A stretch of DNA of 64,000 nt, from positions 37,351 through 101,350 of the forward strand of contig JBBISA010000007.1 in the NCBI GenBank assembly GCA_037441525.1. The letters are read 5' to 3'. Origin of the DNA: SKVR01 sp037441525. Lineage in GTDB: Bacteria > Bacteroidota > Bacteroidia > Bacteroidales > UBA7960. This document shows, one piece after another, positions 44,357-52,949 of the stretch; positions within the stretch are counted from its first letter, which is position 1, and every line of letters starts with the position of its first letter. The translations under genes and the position numbers were made by a program. The notes under the pieces were generated by a model. That model was given only the letters and a program-made list of their open reading frames with translations. It searched no databases and had not been told where the DNA came from.

Positions 44357-44973
44357 GGTAAATCAGTCTGTTGGTTTATACAACTGCGGTAAAAGTTGTT
44401 GTAAATGGTTTCAATCTCGCCAGGGGTTAATTTGTCGGCCCTGCCCGGGCTGTAAATGTATTGTGTAAGTGTAGGCCTGGGTGATGCAAGATAATCGGTT
44501 AAGTTGGCCACCATTACAATTTGCACCGGGTTGCCTGCCTGCTCCACAATGCGGTACCAGCCGTTTTGAAATATCAAGGGGTTAGTGTACTGAGAATTGA
44601 TTTGTCCCTGGGGAAAAAGTAATAATAATTTTTTAGGGTCCTTGATTATTTCCGATGCATAGTTTATACTGTCGCGCATGGTTTTACTCCTTTTTTTTAT
44701 AGAAAATGCCCCCATTCGTCTCAAAAACATATTTTCCCGCAACTGATACTCAAGCATCATTACAAACAACTGCCTTTTCCAGAGTTTTTGGTTCAGCCGC
44801 AACACCCAAAAGCCATCCCACCAGCTTACATGATTTGCTATAACCAGCAAAGGCAAACCCATATCTTCAACATGCCCCTTTACTTCAAACTTATTGAAAT
44901 ACAGACGATAAACCATCCATAAGTAAATGTTGAATAATGCACTAAACCATTTGCTGTGCTTTGCCTTAATCAT
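44344..44973 (-). CDS. Lysophospholipid-type acyltransferase, putative carotenoid-glycoside acylase
   Basis: 209-residue PlsC/LPLAT-family acyltransferase. The catalytic block is ANHVSWWDGFWV, an HX4D-type motif, and the acyl-acceptor block is LLLFPQGQI. Such enzymes usually acylate lysophospholipids, but here it sits between a carotenoid hydratase and a glycosyltransferase with 4-base spacing and an overlap, as CruD does in green sulfur bacteria, so esterification of a sugar on a carotenoid is the likelier role. The substrate is inferred from context. Confidence 0.82.
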   Translation of the reverse strand: MIKAKHSKWFSALFNIYLWMVYRLYFNKFEVKGHVEDMGLPLLVIANHVSWWDGFWVLRLNQKLWKRQLFVMMLEYQLRENMFLRRMGAFSIKKRSKTMRDSINYASEIIKDPKKLLLLFPQGQINSQYTNPLIFQNGWYRIVEQAGNPVQIVMVANLTDYLASPRPTLTQYIYSPGRADKLTPGEIETIYNNFYRSCINQQTDLPWLG

Positions 44974-44977
44974 TAGA

Positions 44978-45634
44978 TTACTTTAAAGTAAGGTTGAGTA
45001 AGAGAAAAAATCCCAATTGAACGAAAAACATTGCTGTTGCCACACTATTGCGATACCTGAGCTTGGCAATGTGCAGAACAGAAAGCATTATAAGGCTGAT
45101 AACAAACCAAGCAACATAATTTTGAAGAGGCACAAGGCCATCAGCCCAGTCCCACATATCGAGTTTCATTGCTACTGGTTCAAGTAAAATATCGTAGGCA
45201 ACCATTAGCCCGGCGCCGAAAATTACCTGTAAAACCGGATGAAGGGCTACCTTTCGCAACATTGAGTAAATACAGTAAATAAGCATAAGCCAATTGAGCC
45301 CAATGATGGGAGGGGTGTCGGTTCCGGGGATTTTAAATCCCAAAGCACTTCCATAAGTGTAATTCCCAAAAACATGGCCGGTTAAAACCCCGGCCACCTC
45401 AATGCCGAATCCAAAAAGGGCAATACCCTGAAAATACCAGATTTGACGGGGTTTCCAGCTTCGGTGCATCCATGCCAGAATACCCATTCCCATTAGCAAT
45501 GACCAGGGCATAAGAATAATAAATAATTTTTGGGTTTTGGGGTAAGATAGACCAAATACTCCAACTCCGTAAAAAATTATAAGAAAAATGGTAACCAGGG
45601 TTCCAGTCTTTATTTTTTTTATTCTTTCCAACAT
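44978..45634 (-). CDS. cruF: CruF-like carotenoid hydratase (carotenoid biosynthesis protein, DUF422)
   Basis: 218-residue polytopic membrane protein of the DUF422 carotenoid-biosynthesis family. Six or seven hydrophobic segments are visible. Family hallmarks include a Glu in GFGIEVAGVLTGHVFGNYTYG, NWLMLIYCIYSM and YDILLEPVAMKLDMWDW. CruF adds water to the 1',2' double bond of acyclic psi ends, making a 1'-hydroxy group that can then be glycosylated. It heads an operon with an acyltransferase and a glycosyltransferase, which fits. Confidence 0.88.
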   Translation of the reverse strand: MLERIKKIKTGTLVTIFLIIFYGVGVFGLSYPKTQKLFIILMPWSLLMGMGILAWMHRSWKPRQIWYFQGIALFGFGIEVAGVLTGHVFGNYTYGSALGFKIPGTDTPPIIGLNWLMLIYCIYSMLRKVALHPVLQVIFGAGLMVAYDILLEPVAMKLDMWDWADGLVPLQNYVAWFVISLIMLSVLHIAKLRYRNSVATAMFFVQLGFFLLLNLTLK

Positions 45635-45987
45635 GTTATTATGTTTTGATTGTTTTGGCAGTCTTTATATAAAATAATGCATCGGTTTAGATTTTATTAT
45701 TCTGATAAACAACCCTTCGATGGAATAGTTTTAACATATTGGGGATTATTTATGCATACAATATTTTACCCGAAAATTTAAACAATTAATTTCCTCATAA
45801 TACAACGCCGATTTTATGCGTAATAACCCCATTTTTTCTGTTTTAAAAAGCTTCCATGTTTATTCAAAACATATTTTTATCAGATTATATTTTTTAGTTC
45901 GAGTGTCAAAATTAGTAGCTTTGTTCAACCTTTCCCACGGTTTTTTGTTGAAATTTTAATCCTTCAAAAAAAAGCACAATTATATTT
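45635..45987. other. Divergent promoter region of the two carotenoid operons
   Basis: About 350 AT-rich bases between cruF and crtI. A plus-strand TAGCTTTG box at 45916-45923 matches TAnnTTTG. I see no coding frame and no clear operator palindrome, although light or stress control is common for such regions. Confidence 0.6.
45916..45923 (+). promoter_or_regulatory. Candidate crtI promoter -7 box
   Basis: TAGCTTTG fits the Bacteroidota consensus TAnnTTTG; the crtI ATG is 65 bases downstream. A -33 TTG at the best spacing is not evident. Confidence 0.5.
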
Positions 45988-47475
45988 ATGGGTAAACATG
46001 TTCTGATAACCGGCTCCGGGTTGGCCGGTCTTACCGCTGCCCTGAGGTTGTCGCGCAGGGGTTATACAGTAGAGATGGTAGAAAAATACCATCAACCCGG
46101 GGGGCGGCTCAATCAGATCAGAAAGGATGGTTTTACTTTCGATATGGGGCCTACCTTTTTTAGTATGACCTACGAGTTTGATGAATTTATAAAGGATGCA
46201 GCAATTGAAATGCCCTTTTCCTTTAAAAAACTCGACGTGCTCTATTCGGTAAACTTCAGGGGGTCGGATCGAAGGTTTATTATTTACCGCGATCCTGAAA
46301 AACTCTCATCCCAATTTAAAGACATCGAGCCTGATTTCAGAGGGAAGATGGAGAGATTTCTGAAAGCTCAGGGGAAATTCTTCCATGCAGTCGAGTTCAA
46401 GGTATTGAAGCGTAATTACAATTCAATAATTGATTACTTTCTGGCACTTACAACGGTTCCGCCTCATTATGCACCCCGCCTTTGGAGAACTGTTTGGGAC
46501 GAAATGGAACGCTATTTCACTGCCCGGGAAGTGAAAGAAATTTTTTCGCTGGTTGCTTTTTTTCTTGGTGGTACCCCCTTCGACACCCCTGCCATTTACA
46601 GCATATTATCCTATACTGAGCTGGTGCATGATGGCTATCATAATGTGGAAGGTGGTATGTACAAAATTGTGGAAGGATTGATGAAAGAGATTGAAAATCA
46701 GAAAATAAAGGTGCATTACAATACAGAAATTGTTGATTACCGCTCTTCCGATGGTAAGCTGGTTTCGTTGATTGATAAGGACGGCAAAAACTGGAATGCC
46801 GATGTTTTTCTTATAAACAGCGATGCAGTCTGGTTCAGGGGAAAAGTGTTCGGAAGAAAAAAATACTCGGAAAAAAATCTTGATAAAATGCAATGGACAC
46901 TGGCTCCGCTTACATTGTACCTGGGAATTGACCGAAAAATGGACAATGTACCCCTGCACAACTATTTTCTGGGGAATAACTTTAAGGAATACGCCAACAC
47001 TGTTTTTAATGAATCTGTTACTCTAAAACAACCCTATTATTATGTAAATGTGGTGTCGAGGTCTGATCCATCTGCTGCCCCTGAAGGTATGGAAAGTATT
47101 TTTGTGCTTTGCCCGGTGCCCGATCTGCGCGTTAAATCCCACTGGGACGATAGAGACGAAATCGTGGAAATTATAATTACCGACCTGTCTGACCGAATGA
47201 GTGTTGACCTGCACCGCCATATAATTTCTAAAACAGTGCTTACACCCATTGAGTGGGGCAAAGCATTCAACCTTTACAAGGGGAGCGGACTTGGGCTTGG
47301 CCATGGGCTGAAACAAACCGGTGGTCTCCGCCCTAATAATTTTGATGAAGTATATAATAATGTTTATTACACAGGAGCCAGCACCTTGCCTGGCACCGGC
47401 CTGCCCATGGCAGTGATTAGTTCTAAACTTGCTGTTGACCGTATAACCAAAGACCATGGACTTTTACACCCTTAA
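45988..47475 (+). CDS. crtI: Phytoene desaturase (CrtI family)
   Basis: 495-residue FAD-dependent carotenoid desaturase. The dinucleotide-binding motif GSGLAGLTAALRLSRRG is at the N-terminus, followed by the family pattern KYHQPGGRLNQIRKDGFTFDMGPTFF and the C-terminal YYTGASTLPGTGLPMAVISSKL. It should introduce double bonds into phytoene. It overlaps crtB by 20 bases. A second paralogue downstream means that which of the two performs the first desaturations is not certain; proximity to crtB favours this one. Confidence 0.88.
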   Translation: MGKHVLITGSGLAGLTAALRLSRRGYTVEMVEKYHQPGGRLNQIRKDGFTFDMGPTFFSMTYEFDEFIKDAAIEMPFSFKKLDVLYSVNFRGSDRRFIIYRDPEKLSSQFKDIEPDFRGKMERFLKAQGKFFHAVEFKVLKRNYNSIIDYFLALTTVPPHYAPRLWRTVWDEMERYFTAREVKEIFSLVAFFLGGTPFDTPAIYSILSYTELVHDGYHNVEGGMYKIVEGLMKEIENQKIKVHYNTEIVDYRSSDGKLVSLIDKDGKNWNADVFLINSDAVWFRGKVFGRKKYSEKNLDKMQWTLAPLTLYLGIDRKMDNVPLHNYFLGNNFKEYANTVFNESVTLKQPYYYVNVVSRSDPSAAPEGMESIFVLCPVPDLRVKSHWDDRDEIVEIIITDLSDRMSVDLHRHIISKTVLTPIEWGKAFNLYKGSGLGLGHGLKQTGGLRPNNFDEVYNNVYYTGASTLPGTGLPMAVISSKLAVDRITKDHGLLHP

Positions 47476-48289
47476 TGCTCTGCAGTTGAGCAAAAAAACC
47501 ACCCTCAATTATTCAACATCCTTCAGCATGGGGGTTTGGATGCTGCATCCTCATTTCCGGCCAGCCATTTATGCCATTTATGGATTTGTAAGGTTTGCCG
47601 ATGAAATAGTGGATACTTTTCACCATCAGGATAAGAAAGATATTCTTGCCCGGTTTAAACAGGAAACCTACGACGCTATCCAAAAGAAATTCAGCACAAA
47701 TCCCATCCTTCATAGCTTTCAGTGGGCCGTGAATGAATACCAAATCGATCATGAATATATCGAAGCTTTTCTTTACAGCATGGAACTCGATCTTTATAAA
47801 AATTCCTATAACCGTGAAGAATATCACCGCTACATATATGGTTCTGCCGAGGTGGTGGGGTTGATGTGCCTCCGGGTGTTCTATCACAACCAGGACAACG
47901 CATTTCAGGCACTAATTGCGCCTGCCCGAAAACTGGGTGAAGCTTTTCAGAAAGTAAACTTCCTGCGCGATATGCTATCCGACTTTCACGATAGGGGAAG
48001 GGTATATTTCCCTGAAGTCGATTTTGAGAACTTCAACATTCAGATGAAGAAAGATATTGAATTTGAAATTTATAACGATTTCTCGGAAGCATACAAAGGG
48101 ATTAAGGGTTTGCGCAAGGATGTAAGACTCGGTGTATTGCTTGCATATGAGTATTATCTTAAATTGCTACTCAAAATCGAAAAAGCACAGCCTGGCGAAT
48201 TGCTCGAGAAGCGGTTTCGTATTTCGAACTGGCGAAAACTTATATTGCTTGGCAAATGTTATATAAATAATAAGTTGGGTTGGGTTTAA
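47456..48289 (+). CDS. crtB: Phytoene synthase
   Basis: 277-residue prenyltransferase that condenses two geranylgeranyl diphosphates into phytoene. Both Asp-rich metal sites are present: DEIVD (49-53) in RFADEIVDTF and DMLSD (172-176) in VNFLRDMLSDFHDRGRVYFP. Length is normal. Start overlaps crtI by 20 bases, so the pair is translationally coupled. No GGPP synthase gene lies in the window; the substrate must be supplied from elsewhere in the genome. Confidence 0.94.
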   Translation: MDFYTLNALQLSKKTTLNYSTSFSMGVWMLHPHFRPAIYAIYGFVRFADEIVDTFHHQDKKDILARFKQETYDAIQKKFSTNPILHSFQWAVNEYQIDHEYIEAFLYSMELDLYKNSYNREEYHRYIYGSAEVVGLMCLRVFYHNQDNAFQALIAPARKLGEAFQKVNFLRDMLSDFHDRGRVYFPEVDFENFNIQMKKDIEFEIYNDFSEAYKGIKGLRKDVRLGVLLAYEYYLKLLLKIEKAQPGELLEKRFRISNWRKLILLGKCYINNKLGWV

Positions 48290-48307
48290 TCGGTTAATAG
48301 TTTTAAG

Positions 48308-49795
48308 ATGCCGGACAAAGAATTTGACAAAAAGGCAATTGTTATAGGTGCAGGCATTGGCGGTATCGGTGCGGCCATCAGGCTTGCCGTTTCGGGTTAC
48401 CATGTGCAGGTTTTTGAGCAGGCTTTAATACCCGGAGGCAAAATTTCCACATTGGTGAAGGATGGTTTTCGCTGGGATACCGGCCCTTCTTTATTCACCT
48501 TGCCCGCAATGGTTGATGAACTCTTTACCTTGGCAGGAGAAGACCCCCGTGAGCACTTTCAGTATTCCAGGCTTCATTCATCGTGCAAATATTTTTGGGA
48601 TGATGGTACCATCATCAACGCATGGCAGGATACTACAAGGTTTGCCGATGAAATTGAAGAACAAACCGGTGTTGAAGCTACTCATGTACATTCATTTCTC
48701 GAAAAAAGCAAGCGCCTGTATCAGCTTACAGCCGATGTCTTTCTGTTCCATTCATTACACCGGATAAGAAACTATCTTTCGAAGTCATTTCGCAATTCAA
48801 TGCTCTACATCAACGAACTTGATGCCTTCACATCCATGCACCTGCGCAACCGGCGGTGGTTTTCCAATTCCAAGGTGGTTCAGCTTTTCGATAGATATGC
48901 CACCTATAATGGTTCCGACCCCTGGCAAACACCTGCCACCCTCAACATTATTGCACATCTTGAACATAATATTGGGGCGTTTTTCCCCGCCAAGGGAATG
49001 TATAGTATTGTGGAAACCTTGTATAACCTTGCTCTTCGTAAAGGAGTAAAATTCAGCTTCAATACCAGGGTGAAAGAAGTGATGGTTGAAAACTCAAGGG
49101 TTGTGGGAATTAAAACCGATCAGGGGCTTATGGCGGCAGACGTGGTGGTAAGCAATGTAGATGTAATGAACTTCTATAAATACCTTCTGCCCCGGATAAA
49201 AGCCCCGTCATCAACCCTGAAGAGTCAACGGTCATCATCGGCTCTTATTTTTTACTGGGCTGTAAACAGAACATTCCCCCAACTCGATGTGCATAATATA
49301 TTGTTTGCCAACGATTACAGGCAGGAGTTCGATCACTTGTTCCATCGCAAAACCATTAGTCCCGATCTTACAGTGTATATTTTTATCAGTTCGAAAAAGG
49401 TTATGACCGATGCCCCAGAAGGAATGGAAAACTGGTATGTTATGATAAATGCGCCAGAGAATGTTGGGCAGGACTGGGAGGCTCTTGCGGCCGAAGCCCG
49501 CCAAAATATCATTGGTCGAATCAACACAGTGTTGGGTGTAGATATTGAATCGCACATTGCCCACGAAAGTATGGCCGACCCCCGAACCATTGAAAAGAAT
49601 ACCGGCTCATGGGGAGGTTCTTTATATGGCAACAGCTCCAACAACCCCTTTGCTGCGTTTATGCGGCATCCCAATTTCAGTCGCCGCATCAGAAATTTGT
49701 ATTTTACCGGCGGAAGTGTTCATCCCGGAGGGGGCATCCCCTTATGCCTGGCTTCTGCCCGCATTGTTGGCGATGAAATAAAAAAGAGTTCCTGA
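48308..49795 (+). CDS. Second CrtI/CrtD-type carotenoid desaturase
   Basis: 495-residue FAD enzyme paralogous to the one two genes upstream. N-terminal GAGIGGIGAAIRLAVSGYHV and QALIPGGKISTLVKDGFRWDTGPSLFT are followed by YFTGGSVHPGGGIPLCLASARI near the end. Two desaturases in one operon with a CruF hydratase suggest that one is phytoene desaturase and the other a CrtD-like 3,4-desaturase of 1-hydroxycarotenoids; this is inference and the roles could be swapped. It starts 18 bases after crtB and completes the operon. Confidence 0.87.
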   Translation: MPDKEFDKKAIVIGAGIGGIGAAIRLAVSGYHVQVFEQALIPGGKISTLVKDGFRWDTGPSLFTLPAMVDELFTLAGEDPREHFQYSRLHSSCKYFWDDGTIINAWQDTTRFADEIEEQTGVEATHVHSFLEKSKRLYQLTADVFLFHSLHRIRNYLSKSFRNSMLYINELDAFTSMHLRNRRWFSNSKVVQLFDRYATYNGSDPWQTPATLNIIAHLEHNIGAFFPAKGMYSIVETLYNLALRKGVKFSFNTRVKEVMVENSRVVGIKTDQGLMAADVVVSNVDVMNFYKYLLPRIKAPSSTLKSQRSSSALIFYWAVNRTFPQLDVHNILFANDYRQEFDHLFHRKTISPDLTVYIFISSKKVMTDAPEGMENWYVMINAPENVGQDWEALAAEARQNIIGRINTVLGVDIESHIAHESMADPRTIEKNTGSWGGSLYGNSSNNPFAAFMRHPNFSRRIRNLYFTGGSVHPGGGIPLCLASARIVGDEIKKSS

Positions 49796-49811
49796 ATCCA
49801 TTCAAATTGGG

Positions 49812-49819
49812 TAATTTTG
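49812..49819 (+). promoter_or_regulatory. -7 box before sufE
   Basis: TAATTTTG matches TAnnTTTG and lies 46 bases before the sufE start, just after the crt operon ends. Confidence 0.45.
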
Positions 49820-49865
49820 CACTGTAATGTCGGTTTAATACCGAATAGTTAAATTTTTTAATATC

Positions 49866-50300
49866 ATGAATATCAAAGAAATAGAAGAAGATATTGTTTC
49901 AGAGTTTAGTCTTTTCGACGACTGGATGGACAAGTACAATTACATCATTGATGTGGGAAAATCAGTAGATCAATTCGACGAAAAGTATAAAAAACCCGAA
50001 TTCTTAATAAAGGGTTGTCAGTCGCAGGTTTGGGTTTATCCCGAATATAGCGGCGGTAAGGTTTATTTTCGGGCAGATAGCGATGCTCTGATTACCCGCG
50101 GAATTGTGGGTTTGCTCATCAGGGTTTTATCGGGGCAGCCCCCCCAGGAGATTGTTGATGCCGATCTTTCGTTTATCGACCGCATAGGGCTAAAAGAGCA
50201 CCTGTCTCAAACCCGAAGCAACGGCCTGGTGAGCATGATTAAGCAAATGAAGTTGTATGCCCTGGCGTTGAAAACCCAAAATAGTGTTTCAAATAATTAA
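49866..50300 (+). CDS. sufE: SufE-family Fe-S assembly protein
   Basis: 144-residue SufE. The persulfide-accepting Cys is in IKGCQSQVW, with the family start EEDIVSEFSLFDDWMDKYNYIIDVGK and a conserved RGIVGLLIRVLSGQ. SufE takes sulfur from SufS and passes it to the scaffold SufBCD; those genes are not in the window. The next gene, 12 bases away, is a MIP18/SufT-like factor, which makes a small Fe-S maturation operon. Confidence 0.93.
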   Translation: MNIKEIEEDIVSEFSLFDDWMDKYNYIIDVGKSVDQFDEKYKKPEFLIKGCQSQVWVYPEYSGGKVYFRADSDALITRGIVGLLIRVLSGQPPQEIVDADLSFIDRIGLKEHLSQTRSNGLVSMIKQMKLYALALKTQNSVSNN

Positions 50301-50312
50301 TATCTGCTTCCC

Positions 50313-50636
50313 ATGGACGCCACCCCAAACTATATGGACCTTGAGATGCGCATTGTTGATGCCCTCAAAACAGTTTACGATCCTGAAATACCGGTAAATA
50401 TCTTCGATCTTGGGCTTATTTATGATATCCGGATCAACGGCGATAACTCGGTATTTATCCAGATGACCCTTACCAACCCCAACTGCCCGGCTGCCGACAT
50501 TCTTCCCAACGATGTAAAGGAAGTGGTAAGCCATATACAAGGTATAACCGGCGTAGAGCTTGAAATGACCTTCGAACCCGAGTGGACCAAAGAGATGATG
50601 AGCGAAGCCGCCATGCTCGAGTTGGGTTTACTCTGA
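50313..50636 (+). CDS. MIP18/DUF59 family protein (SufT/PaaD-like)
   Basis: 107-residue single-domain DUF59 protein with VYDPEIPVNIFDLGLIYDI and the conserved Cys in LTNPNCPAADILP. Members help mature Fe-S clusters, probably as a chaperone for cluster delivery (SufT-like). It follows sufE by 12 bases on the same strand, supporting that role. A clear terminator hairpin follows. Confidence 0.92.
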   Translation: MDATPNYMDLEMRIVDALKTVYDPEIPVNIFDLGLIYDIRINGDNSVFIQMTLTNPNCPAADILPNDVKEVVSHIQGITGVELEMTFEPEWTKEMMSEAAMLELGLL

Positions 50637-50659
50637 AAAGTAAGAGGTGCTTAATGGTG

Positions 50660-50693
50660 AAAAGCCGGCAAGGAATGTTTCTTCCCGGCTTTT
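50660..50693 (+). terminator. Terminator of the sufE operon
   Basis: AAAAGCCGG / CCGGCTTTT stem with a 16-base loop, followed by a T-rich run ending in eight T residues, 23 bases after the stop. Confidence 0.85.
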
Positions 50694-50788
50694 CATATTT
50701 TTTTTGCTGTTTTGTAATGAAAGACAATTTGTGAATACTAACTTACCGAAAAACATAATTATCCAGTGTTTATTTAATACCTACCTGT

Positions 50789-51568
50789 ATGATTGAAGTT
50801 GTAAATCTGTCCAAAGAATTTGCCTTAAACAAAAAACAAAAAGCCGAGGCGGGAATCAGCAATAACCATGTTAAAGCGGTTGATAAAGTGAGTTTTCGAT
50901 GCCAGCCCGGTCGGGTATTCAGTCTTCTGGGTCCAAACGGCGCCGGAAAAACAACTACGCTTCGCATTATTGCCACTATCTTAAAGCCCACAACAGGCAA
51001 TGTAAGGGTTTGTGGAATTGATTTGCAAGAGAATCCATCTGCCGCCAGAGCAAAAATGGGATTCCTTACCGGCACCACCGGCCTTTATGAAAGGCTTACC
51101 CCCAATGAGGTGATACAGTATTTCGGCCAGCTAAACGGACTGGAGAAAAGTGTTATCGAAAAGCGACGCAATAGTTTGTACGACCTGCTGGCCATGCACG
51201 AATTTGCCAACAAACGCATCGGGAAATTATCAACCGGCATGAGGCAGAAGGTGAGCATTGCCCGAACCATGATCCACGACCCGGAAGTAGTAGTGTTCGA
51301 CGAACCCACCTCTGGTCTCGATGTTATTACATCGCGCAATATAATTGATCTCATCAGAGGCTGCAAAGAGCAGGGAAAAACTGTCATTTTCTCATCACAT
51401 ATCATGAGCGAGGTTGATTTGTTGTGTGATGATCTGGCTATCATTCATAACGGAAAAATATTGTTTAATGATACCATGGTAAATTTCAGAACAAACATGC
51501 AAACCGAAAATCTGACCGAAGAGTTTATCCGAATTGTTACTGAAAACGAAACCATATCCATGGCATAA
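50789..51568 (+). CDS. NatA-type ABC transporter ATP-binding protein
   Basis: 259-residue ATPase. Walker A GPNGAGKTTT near residue 50, signature LSTGMRQKVSIARTM and Walker B VVVFDEPTSGLD are all intact; switch His is in IFSSHIMSEVD. It resembles NatA of sodium/drug exporters. The cognate permease lies 62 bases downstream on the same strand. A sodium substrate is typical of the family but not proven here. Confidence 0.9.
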   Translation: MIEVVNLSKEFALNKKQKAEAGISNNHVKAVDKVSFRCQPGRVFSLLGPNGAGKTTTLRIIATILKPTTGNVRVCGIDLQENPSAARAKMGFLTGTTGLYERLTPNEVIQYFGQLNGLEKSVIEKRRNSLYDLLAMHEFANKRIGKLSTGMRQKVSIARTMIHDPEVVVFDEPTSGLDVITSRNIIDLIRGCKEQGKTVIFSSHIMSEVDLLCDDLAIIHNGKILFNDTMVNFRTNMQTENLTEEFIRIVTENETISMA

Positions 51569-51630
51569 AACTGATAAACCAACAGTTGTATTTTCTCTCA
51601 AATTGTTAAACCTGAAAATCAATTAATAAT

Positions 51631-52818
51631 ATGTTTAAAAATATACTTACCATAATCAGAAAAGAGGTACTCGATACCCTGCGCGACAAGCGAACCATTA
51701 TTACAATGGTGCTGGTACCCGTATTTGTATTCCCAATAATTTTTATTGCCAGCAGTAAACTGCAAATGTCGGTAATAGAAAAAGAACAGGCAAAGGCAAT
51801 AAAAATTGGATTTGTAAACGAAGATACAGATAGCCGGCTGCTCGATTTCCTCAGCCAGCAAAACCGTGTCGAACTTATCCCGATAAACAATGAAAGCCAG
51901 CTGCAGGACCTGATCCGCAACGACAGCATCGTTTACGGATTATACATTCCTTCCGGATTTGGGCAGGGTATAAGATCAGCTGAGGCTGTATCGGTAAAAT
52001 TATACTTTACCGGAACACGTATTACCGGCAAAGATCGTATGGACAATCTGCTGTCGGCATGGGAAAAGGAGATTGTAAGCGAACGATTGAATGAAAAAGG
52101 TTTGAATGAATCCTTTATCAAACCTTTTCGCACCGAGGCAGTAAATATCGCCACCGGCCAGGAAATGATCGGCAAACTGGCCGGAGGATTTCTTCCCTAT
52201 CTGTTCATTATTTTCTGCTTTACAGGGGCTATGTATCCAGCTATCGATTTGTTCACCGGCGAAAAGGAACGTCGTACCCTCGAAACACTGTTAACATCTC
52301 CTGTTTCGCGCATCGAAATATTGTTTGCCAAAATGGCTGTGAGCGCCATTACTGGGTTGGCATCGGCTGTTATGGCTCTGTTTGGCCTTTTCATTGGTTT
52401 GCAGGTAAGCGCATCCATTCCTGATTTTCTTATGTCGGTAGTAATGGGCATTATGAATGTGGGTTTTATTGCATACTTGATGGTAATGCTTATTCCTCTC
52501 AGTATATTTTTTGCCGGTATGCTCATCCCCCTGGCAATTTATGCCAAAACTTTCAAGGAAGCCCAGAGCATTGTAACCCCTTTAACCTTTTTGGTCATCA
52601 TACCTGCAGCCCTTGGGCTCATCCCTGGCATTGAATACAATGCCGCAACAGCCCTCATTCCCATCCTCAATATTACCCTTGCCACCAAAGAGATCATTGC
52701 AGGCACCATTTATTTGCCCTACTACCTGATTACAGTAGCATCGCTGATTGGCCTGGCCACAATTTCTGTAATATTTTGTGCCAAATGGTTTGGGCGCGAA
52801 AGTAATATTTTAAGATAG
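51631..52818 (+). CDS. NatB/ABC-2-type permease
   Basis: 395-residue ABC-2 permease. An N-terminal helix (TMVLVPVFVFPIIFIAS) is followed by a large extracytoplasmic domain (about 50-175) and then five or more transmembrane helices in the C-terminal half, including FLPYLFIIFCFTGAMYPA. Conserved GEKERRTLETLLTSPVSR marks the NatB/ABC-2 family. It partners the preceding ATPase as an exporter. Confidence 0.9.
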   Translation: MFKNILTIIRKEVLDTLRDKRTIITMVLVPVFVFPIIFIASSKLQMSVIEKEQAKAIKIGFVNEDTDSRLLDFLSQQNRVELIPINNESQLQDLIRNDSIVYGLYIPSGFGQGIRSAEAVSVKLYFTGTRITGKDRMDNLLSAWEKEIVSERLNEKGLNESFIKPFRTEAVNIATGQEMIGKLAGGFLPYLFIIFCFTGAMYPAIDLFTGEKERRTLETLLTSPVSRIEILFAKMAVSAITGLASAVMALFGLFIGLQVSASIPDFLMSVVMGIMNVGFIAYLMVMLIPLSIFFAGMLIPLAIYAKTFKEAQSIVTPLTFLVIIPAALGLIPGIEYNAATALIPILNITLATKEIIAGTIYLPYYLITVASLIGLATISVIFCAKWFGRESNILR

Positions 52819-52874
52819 CAGACCAGCTCATGTTTAGGGCTTTAGTAGTTCTTCCTTATCTGAAAAACATCACT

Positions 52875-52912
52875 TTAACCTTGGGTTTTCCCTTCCGGGC
52901 GCCCAAGGTTAA
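52875..52912 (+). terminator. Strong hairpin after the natAB-type genes
   Basis: Perfect 11-bp inverted repeat TTAACCTTGGG / CCCAAGGTTAA with a 16-base loop, 56 bases after the permease stop. The T-tract that follows is short (TTTG), so it may act as a terminator or as a structured leader of the next gene. Confidence 0.65.
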
Positions 52913-52917
52913 TTTGT

Positions 52918-52925
52918 TACCTTTG
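52918..52925 (+). promoter_or_regulatory. -7 box of the flavoprotein gene
   Basis: TACCTTTG matches TAnnTTTG, 24 bases before the TTG start codon. It follows directly the hairpin described above, with no clear -33 element. Confidence 0.4.
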
Positions 52926-52949
52926 CAGGGTTTTTAATAATCAGAAAGG

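Noticed and set aside
49866..50636. sufE and MIP18-like genes as part of the carotenoid operon
   Set aside because: They are separated from the last crt gene by 70 bases with their own TAnnTTTG box, and their function is Fe-S assembly; proximity looks incidental.
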